Of a stretch of DNA of 64,000 nucleotides, positions 33,584-45,024 are shown piece by piece. The position numbers were made by a program, and so were the translations under genes. Each line of letters starts with the position of its first letter. Within the stretch, counting starts at the first letter, position 1. The notes under the pieces are model-generated. The model saw only the letters and a list, made by a program, of their open reading frames with translations. It was not told where the DNA came from and searched no databases. This stretch comes from Sweltsa coloradensis (lineage: Eukaryota; Arthropoda; Insecta; Plecoptera; Chloroperlidae): the NCBI GenBank assembly GCA_024449915.1, contig JAMZAV010003138.1:1-64000 (forward strand). The letters run 5' to 3'.

Positions 33584-34120
33584 TCTGAAATATGAAACAA
33601 TTAAAAATTTAACAAGGAAACTTGATGCCACTATGATATTTTTTAAATTTTGTTTTTGCATATTTCTAAAGAACAATGTAGGTATTTGTAAAGTATTAAT
33701 GCAAAAATGGATGTTGTAACTTAAAAAGCATGCAAATGGTAGCAATAACCGCAAACCTAAAAAAGTACCAATTTTGCTCCACCGGCACATGCGATAATGC
33801 CCGTAGCCTATATCGGACATGGTTTACTCTAAAAATATAAACTAACTGATTTATAATCTGCATTGTACATGCACTAATAGTCCGGGGTCTATCTGCAAAT
33901 TTGAGGCTGAACCTAGGACAAATTGCAATAGAATTGAATTGGGTATCATTGGATTCAGAAAACAAACTAAATAACCCAGGTTAAAGAATCCCCTAAAATC
34001 CCCATAGGGTGGGTGTGTCTAATCATCCCCTAAATCAAGGGAGCCCAACGTGCGGCCGGCCAAGCCATTTGGTCAGGCCCTCACTCTCATACACAGACCC
34101 GCGTTAAAATTTTTTTTTAT
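33584..34120 (-). other. 5' flank of copy C with hAT terminus
   Basis: Homologous to the flanks of A and B up to the hAT-like end CAAGGGAGCCCAACGTGCGG at about 34037-34056. The probable 5' UTR intron ends with the acceptor at 33584-33594 (minus strand). Confidence 0.55.
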
Positions 34121-34903
34121 ACAAGGAAGCTTCGCAAACGATTTTTCAGGCGCGTTGTTGGATGAGCGTAATTGTTTAAAAACAAAAAAAAAGTGTAAAA
34201 TTGCGATTTTCATAAGAAATAATTTTTCGATTAGGCCTACGCTAAAATTTCATGCGAATATATTAAATCATAAAATTAAGGTACTGTGAAAAAATTATTA
34301 CAATCGGATAAAGCATGTAAATGTTATACGTCGAAGAAACTTTAAAAATAAAAATAAAATCGTAAAAATGCCATTATCATGAGAAATAATTTTTTGATTG
34401 CACTCTAATTTCACACAAATATATTAATTCATAGCATTGAGGTTGTGTAAAAAAAATCATTACAATCGAATAAAGCATCGAAAAATCGAAACAAAATCGT
34501 AAAATTGCGATTTTCGTAAGAAATAATTTTTCGATTGCGCTCAAATTTCACACAAATATATTAATTCATAAAATTAAGGTTCTGTGCAAAAATCATTACA
34601 TTTGGATGTATCATGAACAAGGTGTTATAAGTCGAAGAAATTTTTAAAAAAATCGTAAAATTGCGATTTTCGTAAGAAATAATTTTTCGATTGCGCTAAA
34701 AAATGTGGCAGTTCTAAGTTAGAGATTTCGAAGGTCTCCAAAAAATTTCATCGCAATTGGAGTATCGGTTTTATTTAGCCGGAATCGTGCTAACAGACTG
34801 ACAAAAACACAAAAAGAAAAAAAGAAGAAAAAAAAAACATTCCGGAGTTTTTTCTCCAGTGTAGTGAAATGGAATCTTCGCTTCGCTCGCTACGCTCATC
34901 CAA
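34121..34903 (-). repeat. Helitron-like element next to copy C
   Basis: Right end CGCTCGCTACGCTCATCCAA at 34884-34903; left end ACAAGGAAGCTTCGC at 34121. About four ~165 bp body units with AAATTGCGATTTTC lie between. The same element in the same relative position lies upstream of copy A (1-516), so it pre-dates that duplication; copy B lacks it. Confidence 0.6.
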
Positions 34904-34949
34904 TAAAATATATAATAAATTGAAAAGAGCATGAAAAGAGCTTGAAAAG

Positions 34950-34995
34950 AGCATGGTCCGGAAAGCCAAGGTCCCGTGTTCGATCCCCGGTGAAG
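34950..34995 (+). other. tRNA 3'-half-like sequence
   Basis: GTGTTCGATCCCCGG with flanking pairing resembles a T arm and B box. No A box or anticodon arm could be matched. Probably part of a SINE. Confidence 0.3.
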
Positions 34996-35173
34996 TCACT
35001 TTTTTAATTTTTGTCTAGTATTAACAAACAGTGTCATAGTCGCCTACTATAAAACCAAGGTTCAACATCATATATTGGCCTAATTTTTAAATATGTATAT
35101 AGAAATTTGGTAGGCCTAAACGTTATTATATTGGCACAATAATGTTTTATGATTGTCTCATTGTTGTAAATAA

Positions 35174-38100
35174 CTAGGAAAACGCTAAAGTCCCGTCGCG
35201 TTTTTGAGCAAGCACCGGTACGTGCAACACAACCCGAGTACGACATTCCCCTAATAGTGGGGGAGCATAGGGTATGAAAACATGCTTCCGTGGCAGCTTA
35301 GGTGAAAGAGCTATGTATGTGGTATCAATCGATTCGTATTGATTCATAGATAAACAATTTCGATGGTGAGAGTCTTGATTTTTTGGCTGAGACCGGCCAT
35401 ATCTAAAACAAGATGGCCGCCGCTTTTGAATTTTTAACTAGCGTATCTCCGTAAGTATTTGACCGATTTCAATTTCAAAGGTACCATTCGAAAGGTAAAT
35501 GATAGAAATTCAAATAAATGTTAACAATTTTTTTTTAAATCCAATATGTTTGAGGTTATGTTACAAAAACTTTAACTGTTTACTTTACACTTTCTCGTTA
35601 TGGAACGATATTTACTAGGTAAAAACGTTTTACATTTTCTTAAGTTGCATTTTTGGTGGATTATTTAGTTGTGTTTTTAATGAATCCATGCATTTAATTT
35701 TCTGACAATTATAGCCTGAGTTTATTTAATTGAAGCGATGGCATGTGTAGATGAATATATGCTACTACTGTGTGATCTTTATGTTTCAAATACATTTTGT
35801 CGAGACACAATTGGTGAAACAATTAGATATTTGGTATCAATCGATTCGTTATGAACCGAACTTAAACAATTTCGATTAAGTAAATTTCGATTTTTTTACT
35901 GAGACCTTCCCTGGGCAAAAACAAGATGGCCGCCGTCATTGAACATTTAACTAAAATATCTTTGAAAGTATTTCCCCCCGATTTCAATTGTAAATTTTAC
36001 CGTTGAAAAGGTAATAAAAAGAGCTATAAACGATATACAAAAAATTTTTCAAAAAGTTTAATATTTTTGAGGTTATGTTTGGTTTGAATTTTTATAATTT
36101 TAAGATTTTTTCGGGAGCACAATGGGTTTGTAAAACTAGGTATGGGGTATCAATCGATTCGTTATGACCGTGATTTAACAATTTTGAGGGAAAAAAATTT
36201 CCTTTTTTTACTGAGTCCTTCCCATGTCAAAAAACAAGATGGCCGCCGCCAATAAACCCTTTTGACTCGCATATCTTTTAAAGTATGTACCCGATTTTAA
36301 TTCACGTATACCGTTGAAAAGGTAATTAAATGACAAATTTAACTATATATTTACCAATTTTGTTAAAACTTTAATATTTACTGAGGTTATGTTACAAAAA
36401 CATAAAATTATTTACTACACTCGTCATCGTTATGGATCTTATGGCGCATATATCTACATGACCAAAACGGTTTTTGAATATGTTTGGCTTGTTTATCCGT
36501 AACATATCTTTTTATGTATTCAATGAGTCCTTACATTTTATGTTCCGACAAATACATCCCAAGAAATGTATTTGAAGCGACGGCATGTGTAATAAATAAT
36601 ATATGCATCGAGTATTTGATCTTGATGTTTGAAACACTTTTCGTCGAGGCACAATAATTGATTAAGAATTATGTATCTGGTATCAATCGATTCGTTATGA
36701 AAACGTACTTTAACAAATTTTGATGAGGTACCGTCGCAAAAAAACAAGATGGCCGCCGAAAAAAAAACTTGTAAGTAATATATTTTCTAAGGTAATTGAG
36801 AGACCAATTTCAAAGGTACCGTTGGACAGGTAACTAAAGTAGCAAAAAATTATAAACTTCCCAATTTTCACGAAACTTAAATATTTACTGAGGTTATCTT
36901 GTTGTAGGAAACTATGACGCTGTTATGTTGGTACCAAAGACATAAATTTAAAAAAAAATTTCCTCCACCGGAAATTTAAACCCTGGGGACTAGCTGGAAC
37001 AGTATGACATTGACAGCCTAGATCCTGGGTATTTCTAATTCTAATTATTCACATCATCATCCAGCCCAGCCCGATCCGATCAGTAGCGTACATATAATAC
37101 ACAGAATAGTACACAGAATAGCTGATGCATATCATACTGAAGAAGAATTTCGTATTCTAGGAGATGGGGTTTCAAGCAGAAGGGTTTTTCCAAATAGAAT
37201 CTTTCAAAAAGGCCCCCCAGACGACAAACTAACTCGGAAAAAGATGTAGGTAAGTAAAGAAAAAACCGCTTGCAACTGCATATTTGCAGTATGTTAAAAG
37301 AGAAAGGGGACGAATAGGAAAAATTTTTGGGCCCAAACAAAACATAAAAAACCCGACGAAAGATATGAGAGTTGTTAAAACTAAGGACCACATCCGCTAG
37401 AAGGTAGTGTCGTGTATGAAATTCCATGTGGGAATTGTGACAGGTCTAAGGGGGGTCAAACATGAAGGAACATGTTTCAACGTCAACAGGAACACAGGCT
37501 AGCTGTGTTAGTTAGTTTGTCGTCTGAGGGCCTTTTGAATTTTTCTATTTGGAAAACCATTCTGTTGAGCACATCTCCTAGAATACGAAATTCTTCTTCA
37601 GCATGATTTTGCATCAGCTATTCTGTGTACTATTTGTGTATTATGTGTACCGGTACACTACTGATTGGATCGGGGTGGGCTGGATGTTTAATGTGAATAA
37701 TTGGGAATTAGAAAAAACCCAGGATCTAGGCTGTCAATGTATACTGTTTCCAGCTGGTCCCAGGTTCAATTTCCGGTGGAGGATTTTTTTATTTATGGTC
37801 TATGGTACCAACATAAAAAGCGCCCATAGTTTCCTACAACAAGAAACCTCAGTAAATATTTAAGTTTCGTGAAAATTGTAAGTTTATAAATTTTTGCTAC
37901 TTTAGTTAACCCGTCCAACGGTACCTTTGAAATTGGTCTGTCAATTACCTTAGAAAAAAATATAACTTGCAAAGTTTTTTTTTCGGCGGCCATCTTGTTT
38001 TTTGCGACGGGTAACACATCAAAATTGTTAAAGTAGTTTCATAACAAATCGATTGATACCAGTACATAATTTTTTAATCAATTATTGTGCCTCGACGAAA

Positions 38101-40102
38101 TGTGGTTTCAAAAAATCAAGATCAAATACTCGATGCATATATTATTCATTTACACATGCCGTCGCTTCAAATACATTATCTTGGGATGTATTTGTCGGAA
38201 CATAAAATGTAAGGACTCATTGAATACATAAAAAGATATGTTACGGATAAACAAGCCAAACATATTCAAAAACCGTTTTAGTCATGTAGATATATGCGCC
38301 ATAAGATCCATAACGATGACGAGTGTGGTAAATAATTTATGTTTTTGTAACATAACCTCAGTAAATATTAAAGTTTCAACAAAATGGTAAATATATAGTT
38401 CATTCGTCATTCAATTACCTTTTCAACGGTGTACGTGAATTAAAAATCGGGTACATACTTTAAATGATATGCGAGTCAAAAGGTTAAATTTGGGGGCGGC
38501 CATCTTGTTTTTGCCATGGGAAGGACTCAGTAAAAAATGGAAATTTTTTCCCTCAAAAAATTTTTAAATCACGGTTCATAAACGAATCGATTGATACCCA
38601 TACATAGTTGGGTTTCACTTTTTTGTGCTCTGAAAAAATCGTTAAAAATTTCTAAAAATTCAAACCAAACTTAACCTCAAAAATATTAAACTTTCTGAAA
38701 AAAAATTTTTTGTATATCGTTTATAGCTCTTTTTATTACCTTTTCAACGGTATATTTACCCAAATTTAAATCGGCGAAATACTTTCAAAGATATTTTAGT
38801 TAAATGTTCAATGACGGCCGCCCGCTTGTTTTTGCCCAGGGAAGGTCTCAGTAAAAAAAACGAAATTTACTTAATCGAAATTTTTTAAGTTCGGTTCATA
38901 ACGAATCGATTGATACCAAATATCTAATTGTTTCACCAATTTTGTCTCGACCAAAATGTATTTGAAACATAAAGATTCACACAGTAGTAGCATATATTCA
39001 TCTAACACATGCCATCGCTTCAATTAAATAAAACTCAGGCTATAATTGTCAAAAAAATTAAATGCATGGATTCATTAAAAACACAACTAAATAATCCAAA
39101 CCCAAAAATGCAACTTTAAAAAAATGTAAACGTTTTTACCTAGTAATATCGTTTCCCTAACGAGAAAGTGAAAGTAAACAGTTAAAGTTTTTGTAACATA
39201 ACCTCAAACATATTGGATTTTAAAAAAAAATTGTAAACATTTATTTGAATTTCTATCATTTACTTTTCGAATGGTACCTTTGAAATTGAAATCGGTCAAA
39301 TACTTACGAAGATACGCTAGTTTAAAATTCGAAAGCGGCGGCCATCTTGTTTTAAAATATGGCCGGTCTCAGCCAAAAAATCAAGACTCTCACCATCGAA
39401 ATTGTTTTTTCTATGAATCAATACAACCGATTGATACCCCATACATAGCTTTTTTCACCGTTTCGGCCCCGGAATTACCTATGCTCCCCTACTATAAGTA
39501 ACATACCATAAGTCTTTAAGGTCTTGAACGATTTAGCTAAAAATTTGTAAATAAGGAGAGAATGGATAAAATCCACCCCCATCTAGAGGATCTTGACATC
39601 ATTTCTATGGGAAAAACTATTTTAACTCTTTGATAACAAATAAAACACTGCTTCCTCGATAGTATTTTGATTACTTCTAGGTGGCCGTGCATAGTGACCA
39701 GAATTCTCGTGCGACTTTTCGTTGCCATGGTACCTAACGTTACTTTTGTTAAAATGTAATTTCTATCTACAGTAGGCCTACTTAAGGTCTTGACCGATTT
39801 AGCTGAAAATTTGTAAAATAGGAGAGAATGGTGTACTTATTGACCCTGCAAAATTTCATAACGATCGGAACATTTTTTTATTTTTATTTATTTTTTATTT
39901 ATTTTATTTTTATAACCAACGATCGGATTTTGTTCAAAAACTATACAGCAACCCGCATAGGTGGTATGTACATGTGTGCACAATTTCAGGTCGATCAGAG
40001 AAACGGTGCGACCTGTACCAAAGCAGTAACAGAAAAAAAACAAAAAAAAACAGACATTCGAGCCATAAGATTCAAGTGGAGACCCTCGCTATACTCGCTC
40101 AA
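35174..40102 (-). mobile_element. 4.9 kb Helitron-like element carrying a giant inverted repeat
   Basis: On the minus strand it begins TTGAGCGAGTATAGC and ends GACGGGACTTTAGCGTTTTC then CTAG. Removing it rejoins GTAAATAA|TTAG-like DNA exactly as at 15771-15785, so it inserted between A and T with no duplication. Its interior is mostly a foldback of two ~2 kb arms. No transposase or helicase frame is present. Confidence 0.75.
35256..39496. repeat. 4.2 kb inverted repeat (arms ~1.98 kb, spacer ~275 bp)
   Basis: The left arm 35256-37236 and right arm 37511-39496 are reverse complements with moderate divergence. Each arm has four tandem units carrying GGTATCAATCGATTCGT and CAAGATGGCCGCC. The CAAGATGGCCGCC sites are at 35409, 35922, 36235 and 36745 on plus, with their inverted partners near 37984, 38495, 38814 (decayed) and 39335. 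Confidence 0.8.
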
Positions 40103-40158
40103 TTAGTAAATAGGCCACACTTGATACGGTATAAGTCAATCATGGCAGATAAAGGTTA
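40103..40158. other. 56 bp host DNA left between two Helitron-like insertions
   Basis: Matches 15779-15832 (AAATAGGCCAC..TTGATACGGTA..TCAATCATGG). It separates the two divergent elements. Confidence 0.75.
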
Positions 40159-40866
40159 TTGAGCGAGCGTCTCCACTTGACTCTTATGGCCCGAATGTCT
40201 GTTTTTTTGTTTGTTTTTGTTTTTGTTTTTTCTGTTACTGCTTCGGTACAGGTCGCACCGTTTCTCTGATCGACCTCAAATTTTACACACATGTACATAC
40301 CACCTATGCGGGTTGCTGTATAATTTTGAACAAAATCCGATTGTTGGATAAGAAAATAAAAATAAATAAATAAATTTAAAAAAAAAAAAATGTTCTGATC
40401 ATTATGAAATTTAGCAGGGTCAATAAGTACACCATTCTCTCCTATTTTACAAATTTTCAGTTAAATCGGTCAAGACCTTAAGTAGTGTAGAGTAGATAGA
40501 AATAACATTTTAACAAAAGTAACGTTACCATGGCAACGAAAAGTCGCACAAGAATTCTGGTCACTATGCACTGCCACCTAGAAGTAATCAAAATACTATT
40601 GAGGAAGCAGTGTATTATTTGTTATTACCAAAGAGTTAAAAAATAGTATTCCCAAAGAAATGATATCAAGGTCCTCTAGATGGCGGTGGATTTTATCCAC
40701 AAAGAAAACTAAGAAAAGTTGAAGATCTGGGAAAAAGTTAATAAATAACCGTGATGATGTTCGCTCTCACGTGGGATAGGAGTGCCTCATGGGAATGTCA
40801 TACTCGGTCGTGTTGCACGTACCGGTGCTCACTCAACAATGCGACGGGACTTTAGCGTTTTCCTAG
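40159..40866 (+). mobile_element. Helitron-like element (708 bp), head to head with the 4.9 kb one
   Basis: Starts TTGAGCGAGCGTCTCC, ends GCGACGGGACTTTAGCGTTT then TCCTAG. Excision rejoins GGTTA|TTATTACAATC as in the empty site at 15826-15842. GTTACCATGGCAAC lies at 40524-40537. Its 5' region matches that of the 4.9 kb element. Confidence 0.78.
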
Positions 40867-41390
40867 TTATTACAATCTGTAGCACTATGAACCTACGAGT
40901 ACGTAGTCAAAAATCTCAAATCCAATAAATACATACATACGACTAGCCTATACAATATTAGATAGGTATGGCCTGGGTAATCAATAATTATATTCGAAAG
41001 TAACCCTGCTATGAAAATATAATTTTGCTATTTATCCCTAGTGATGGCCTGCTGAAAATTTTCAATTCAATGAAAATTTACAACGATCGTTGAAAATTTG
41101 AAAAAAAATAAATAATGTGTTTAATTCTGACAACATGTTTGTTTGCATGAAGTAGGCCTATGTCAGTGTTATGTAGGCCCTAGCTCCATTTGTTCTCATT
41201 GTAAGCCTAATTAACTAAACACCATCAATAATATTGATAATTGTTATTGATATTGATTTAAACAATTATTTTATTATAGCTATTACCAAATCAAAATCGG
41301 CTAAACCTAAAACAACCCTTTGCACTCATATGTCGGCCGTCGACAGACATGGGTGTTTCTGCACTATTTTACCACACCTCAGACAAAAAT
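40867..41390. repeat. Continuation of the block paralogous to 15833-16010; hAT-like terminus
   Basis: 40867-41030 matches the empty-site block. At about 41038 a TAGTGATGG..GAAAATTTTCAAT terminus resembles the nested hAT of 14273. No gene. Confidence 0.5.
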
Positions 41391-41830
41391 TGTGGCTCGT
41401 TGGTCTTGTTGTTAGCGTATCTGCTTCCAATGCAGAAGGTCCAGGGTTCGATTCCGCCATAGTCAGAAGTTTTTAACTTCTGATTTGGACATAAGTCCAT
41501 CAGTTCGTGTCTTAGGAGTTTGTAAACGGTGACTTTGGAGCCGTCCTAGCAACGAAGCACATAATAAATTCAGAGTTGTGCTGAATCGGCCTTGTTGATT
41601 CTGGCGTTGATTCGCGGGTGTTCGCACTGTCCATACCACTGATTGCTATATTTCCTATTAAAAATAACGATCTTTGGTTGGTTATCGCTCACTCGCCGAT
41701 TGCGTCGGGGCCTACAGGGTTGGCTTGGTCGCTTTGATTTAAAGTCCCCCACTGAAAATCAGTTATATAACTGAGTGGGTAGACTCTAAATACAATTTAT
41801 TTTATTTATTTATTTATTTTTAAAAAGAAA
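41391..41830 (+). mobile_element. tRNA-derived SINE, copy 2
   Basis: The head is TGTGGCTCGTTGGTC..GTTAGCG and AGGGTTCGATTCC, with an anticodon-like arm TCTGC TTCCAAT GCAGA (CCA if real). The body is the same as 6742-7165, and the tail is an ATTTATTTATTTATTT run at about 41800-41820. Confidence 0.8.
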
Positions 41831-42290
41831 AAAAATTCAATTCTTTTCTTCTTTTCTTTTTTTTGTATTTTTTGATGTATTTGCCAATATTTCAAGTCAA
41901 ATGGACTTTAATATAATGAACTGTTCCACCGCCTTCTAAATAATAAACAAAATAATTCGAGTGAAAAGGGTTAAAACTTCAATTCATAAGGCCTATGTTA
42001 ATCTATGTAGGGTCTACCTATTACAATTCATCACTTAATAACAATAAACATCTAGGCCTAGGTGCGGTAGGGCCTATCAATATTATTATGCTAAATTATT
42101 TCACTTTTATTTGTAGGAAGTAGGAACCAAATTAATTTCAGGCTGCATAGAGGGCTTGCTGAGTAATAAAACCACCACAAATAGGACTAATTCTTTTAAA
42201 TAATGCCAACAGTAGGCTACAATAAATTATTATATTAAAATGAATAATAATATTTTAAAACGACAAATCTCCATCTCAATGTGTTTATAG
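41831..42290. other. AT-rich DNA, nothing identified
   Basis: No ORF, repeat pair or RNA gene could be recognised. Several TAGGCCTA sites. Confidence 0.5.
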
Positions 42291-42840
42291 TTGGATGAGC
42301 GTAGCAAGTGAAGCGAAGACTTCAATTTCACTGACCCCCCCAAAAAATTTAGCTCATTTTTTTTTTTTTTTTTCTGTTTGCTCGATTTCGGGCAAACAGC
42401 ATATGCGATCTTGATGAAAATTGAAGGGGACCTTCGTTTTCTCTGAACTTAGAGGTGTATTGTTTTTGGGTACAATCGAAGAAATATTTCTCATAAATAT
42501 CGTACTTTTACGATTTTTTTCGATTTTTAATGCGATATTTTCGTGACATTTGGTCCAATTCTGACCAAACGGGTAGGGCTACAACGTTCATATTTCACAT
42601 GGACATGTAACTTTTTAACTTTTTGAACGATTTTGCTACAAAACTAATGGCATTCAATCGAGAACGAAGCTTGCGGATGGTGAAAATTTCAACTCGATCC
42701 GAGCCTCCGTTCGAACGTTATGGCGAGACATACAAAAAAAAAAAAAAAAACAAACAAAAAAACAAAAAAAAAAACAAAAAAAAAACAGTGACTAATTTTT
42801 CCGGCAGAGTCAAATGGAAACGCTCGCTTCGCTCGCTTAA
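42291..42840. repeat. Composite of two Helitron-like 5' ends, inverted
   Basis: Starts TTGGATGAGCGTAGC and ends GCTCGCTTCGCTCGCTTAA, the reverse complement of the 29571-type start. The change of family is near 42600. It sits exactly at the left boundary of duplication Y. Confidence 0.6.
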
Positions 42841-43175
42841 TAACAATTGAGCCTTCTTTCCACAGTAGGCCTACCTGTAGGTTGGGCGCGTGATTCAAAC
42901 ATGACTCATGGGCCGGGATATTTCAGATTGAGGATTTACCAAATGGCAGGAGAAATTGAGTAGATTTCAAGAGTTTTTATCCTCATCCACAGTCCTATAA
43001 TTAAATAACGTTTCGTCTAGCACTTGATCATCGTGATCAGTGAGCATTTTATAATTAATAATCCTTGGAATCTGACAGTTAGGGGGCTAGAAGGTCAGCC
43101 ATTTAATATGCTAATATGCTATCGAAATCGGTGAAATCGATGGATTTTTTACCTTGACTTAATAGGCCTCTATAT

Positions 43176-44177
43176 CAGGACGTTCAAAGTGGTTTGTTCA
43201 AAACACTATGAAAGACATCGGTTTGAAATACTAACCTTAGGCCTAGCCTATATCAAACAACCCGAACTGATTTCGTTGAAACTACCTAGTTTCAAAGTGG
43301 ATCCAACATGGCTGCACTGCAGGCCAGCCATAACACCTCTTTGTCTTATAATAAATATTATCTCCCAATACCTTTAACATCGCAAGGTTGAGAATTCGAA
43401 GGTAGTAAGCGAAAACGGGAAGCCTAGGCCTATAGGTACTTCCAATGCTTGAAAAACGAACAACAGATCATAGGAGGAGGCGAGATGGCGTGGGCGTGGA
43501 GTACGGAACCGCTTGGAAGTGTATATCACGTTCAAGCCAAGCGGATCGAAGACTCCAACCAGCCAGGCCCTAGCTTCCTAAAGTGAATTGGATCAAAATC
43601 ACTTTGGGTCAAATTCGATGTGAATCATACTCGGAAACCGTTTTGAACCAAAGTGCCTTCTTTAAATGCGAATTAAATGTCCCGATATGCATAGTCAATG
43701 ACAACGTATTACAGCACGTTTAATTCGCATTAAACGAAAGCACTTTGGTTCAAAACGATTGCCGAGTCTGATATACATATCGAATTTGACCCAAAGCAAT
43801 TCCGATCCAATTCACTTTAGGGAAGCGAGTTGGAGTATTCGATCCAAAGGCTTGAACCTGATATACACTTCAAAGCGGTTCCGTACGCCACGCCCACGCC
43901 ATCTCGCCACCTCCTGTGATCTGTTGTTTGTTTTTCAAGCATTGGCAGTATAGGCTTCCCGTTTTCGCTCACTTCCTTTGAATTCTCAACCTTGCGACGT
44001 CAAAGCTAGTAGAAGATAATTACTAATTCTATGACGAAGAGGTTATGGCTGGCCTGTAGTGCAGCCATGTTGGATCCACTTTGAAAATAGAAATCAGTTT
44101 GGGTTGTTTGATATACGGCGCGTATTTCAAACCGATTCCTTTCAAAGCGTTTTGAACAAACCACTTTGGACGTCCTG
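43176..44177. mobile_element. 1.0 kb near-complete palindrome (foldback element), intact copy
   Basis: Ends CAGGACGTTCAAAGTGG and CCACTTTGGACGTCCTG. The arms of ~490 bp fold back around a short centre near 43690. No ORF. Motifs such as CAAAGTGG and 'TTTGAACCAAAGT' recur. Its X homologue is split by a transposon. Confidence 0.75.
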
Positions 44178-44440
44178 TAATATGTACCGTAGTCCTTGAT
44201 GCTGCAGCCGTAGCATCCGCAGCAGATTCGGAATGCACTCCTAGGCTAGGCTTATCACTTATCAGGCCTTCTTTTATGGTGGGGACCACCCAACTGTCTT
44301 CGGAGGAGAAAAGTAGGTTAGGGGGGAGGGGGCGCGAAGCGCGTATCTTTTACAATATTATCAATATTAATATTAGGTTTTTAAGCATAAGCCCGCTTTA
44401 AGGACATAGTTATTGATTCATAGCAGTTGTTGAAAAAGTT

Positions 44441-44514
44441 TGCCCCGACTGGGGTTCGAACCCAGAACCTCCGGCTTAACGTGCCATAGCTTTACCAATT
44501 AAGCTACCGGGACC
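44441..44514 (-). tRNA. tRNA-Asn-like sequence (anticodon position GTT), in a repeat
   Basis: The minus strand folds as a cloverleaf: acceptor GTCCCGG with TCGGGGC (wobbles allowed), D stem GCTT/AAGC, anticodon loop ACGTTAA (GTT at 34-36, but C instead of T at 33), T arm CTGGG TTCGAAC CCCAG perfect. One pair of the anticodon stem is mismatched. Copies lie at ~44744-44814, and at 44998-45024 joined to 46282-46327. A repeat-borne tRNA relative, probably not a working gene. Confidence 0.45.
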
Positions 44515-44743
44515 ACAGAACAAACCTTTACGAAACTGCTATTTGTTGTGACTGTTGACTTTCATGACAAATCCAACAGAAGACTGCAATGTTGCTGTCA
44601 AATCTGAAAGATCGCATGGATAAATCCAATCACGTCTCATCTCCCATGAGTTGGGTAGTATGAATATTAGGTTTTTAAGCATAAGCCCGCTTTAAGGACA
44701 TAGTTATTGATTCATAGCAGTTGTTGAAAAAGTTTGCCCCAAC

Positions 44744-44814
44744 TGGGGTTGGAACTCAGAACCTCCGGTGTAACGTGCCATAGCTTTACCCATTAAGCTA
44801 CCGGGACCACAGAA
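44744..44814 (-). pseudogene. Second tRNA-Asn-like copy
   Basis: Same as 44441-44514 but with TTGGAACTCAG in the T loop and a GTGTAAC change, so more decayed. Confidence 0.4.
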
Positions 44815-45024
44815 CAAACCTTTATGAAACTGCCATTTGTTGTGACTGTTGTTGTGTGAACTCATGGGAGATGAGACGTGATTGGATTTATCCATGCGAT
44901 CTTTCAGATTTGGCAGCTACATTGCAGTCTTCTGTTGGATTTATCATGAAAGTCAACAGTCACAACAAATAGCAGTTTCGTAACGGTTTGTTCTGTGGTC
45001 CCGGTAGCTTAAGTGGTAAAGCTA

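Noticed and set aside
33584..33820. 79-codon N-terminal extension of copy C in frame with the protein
   Set aside because: The stretch is not conserved as protein in A or B and contains the conserved splice acceptor, so it is probably intronic.
42719..42850. Lysine/asparagine-rich ORF
   Set aside because: Translation of poly-A within a Helitron-like 5' end.
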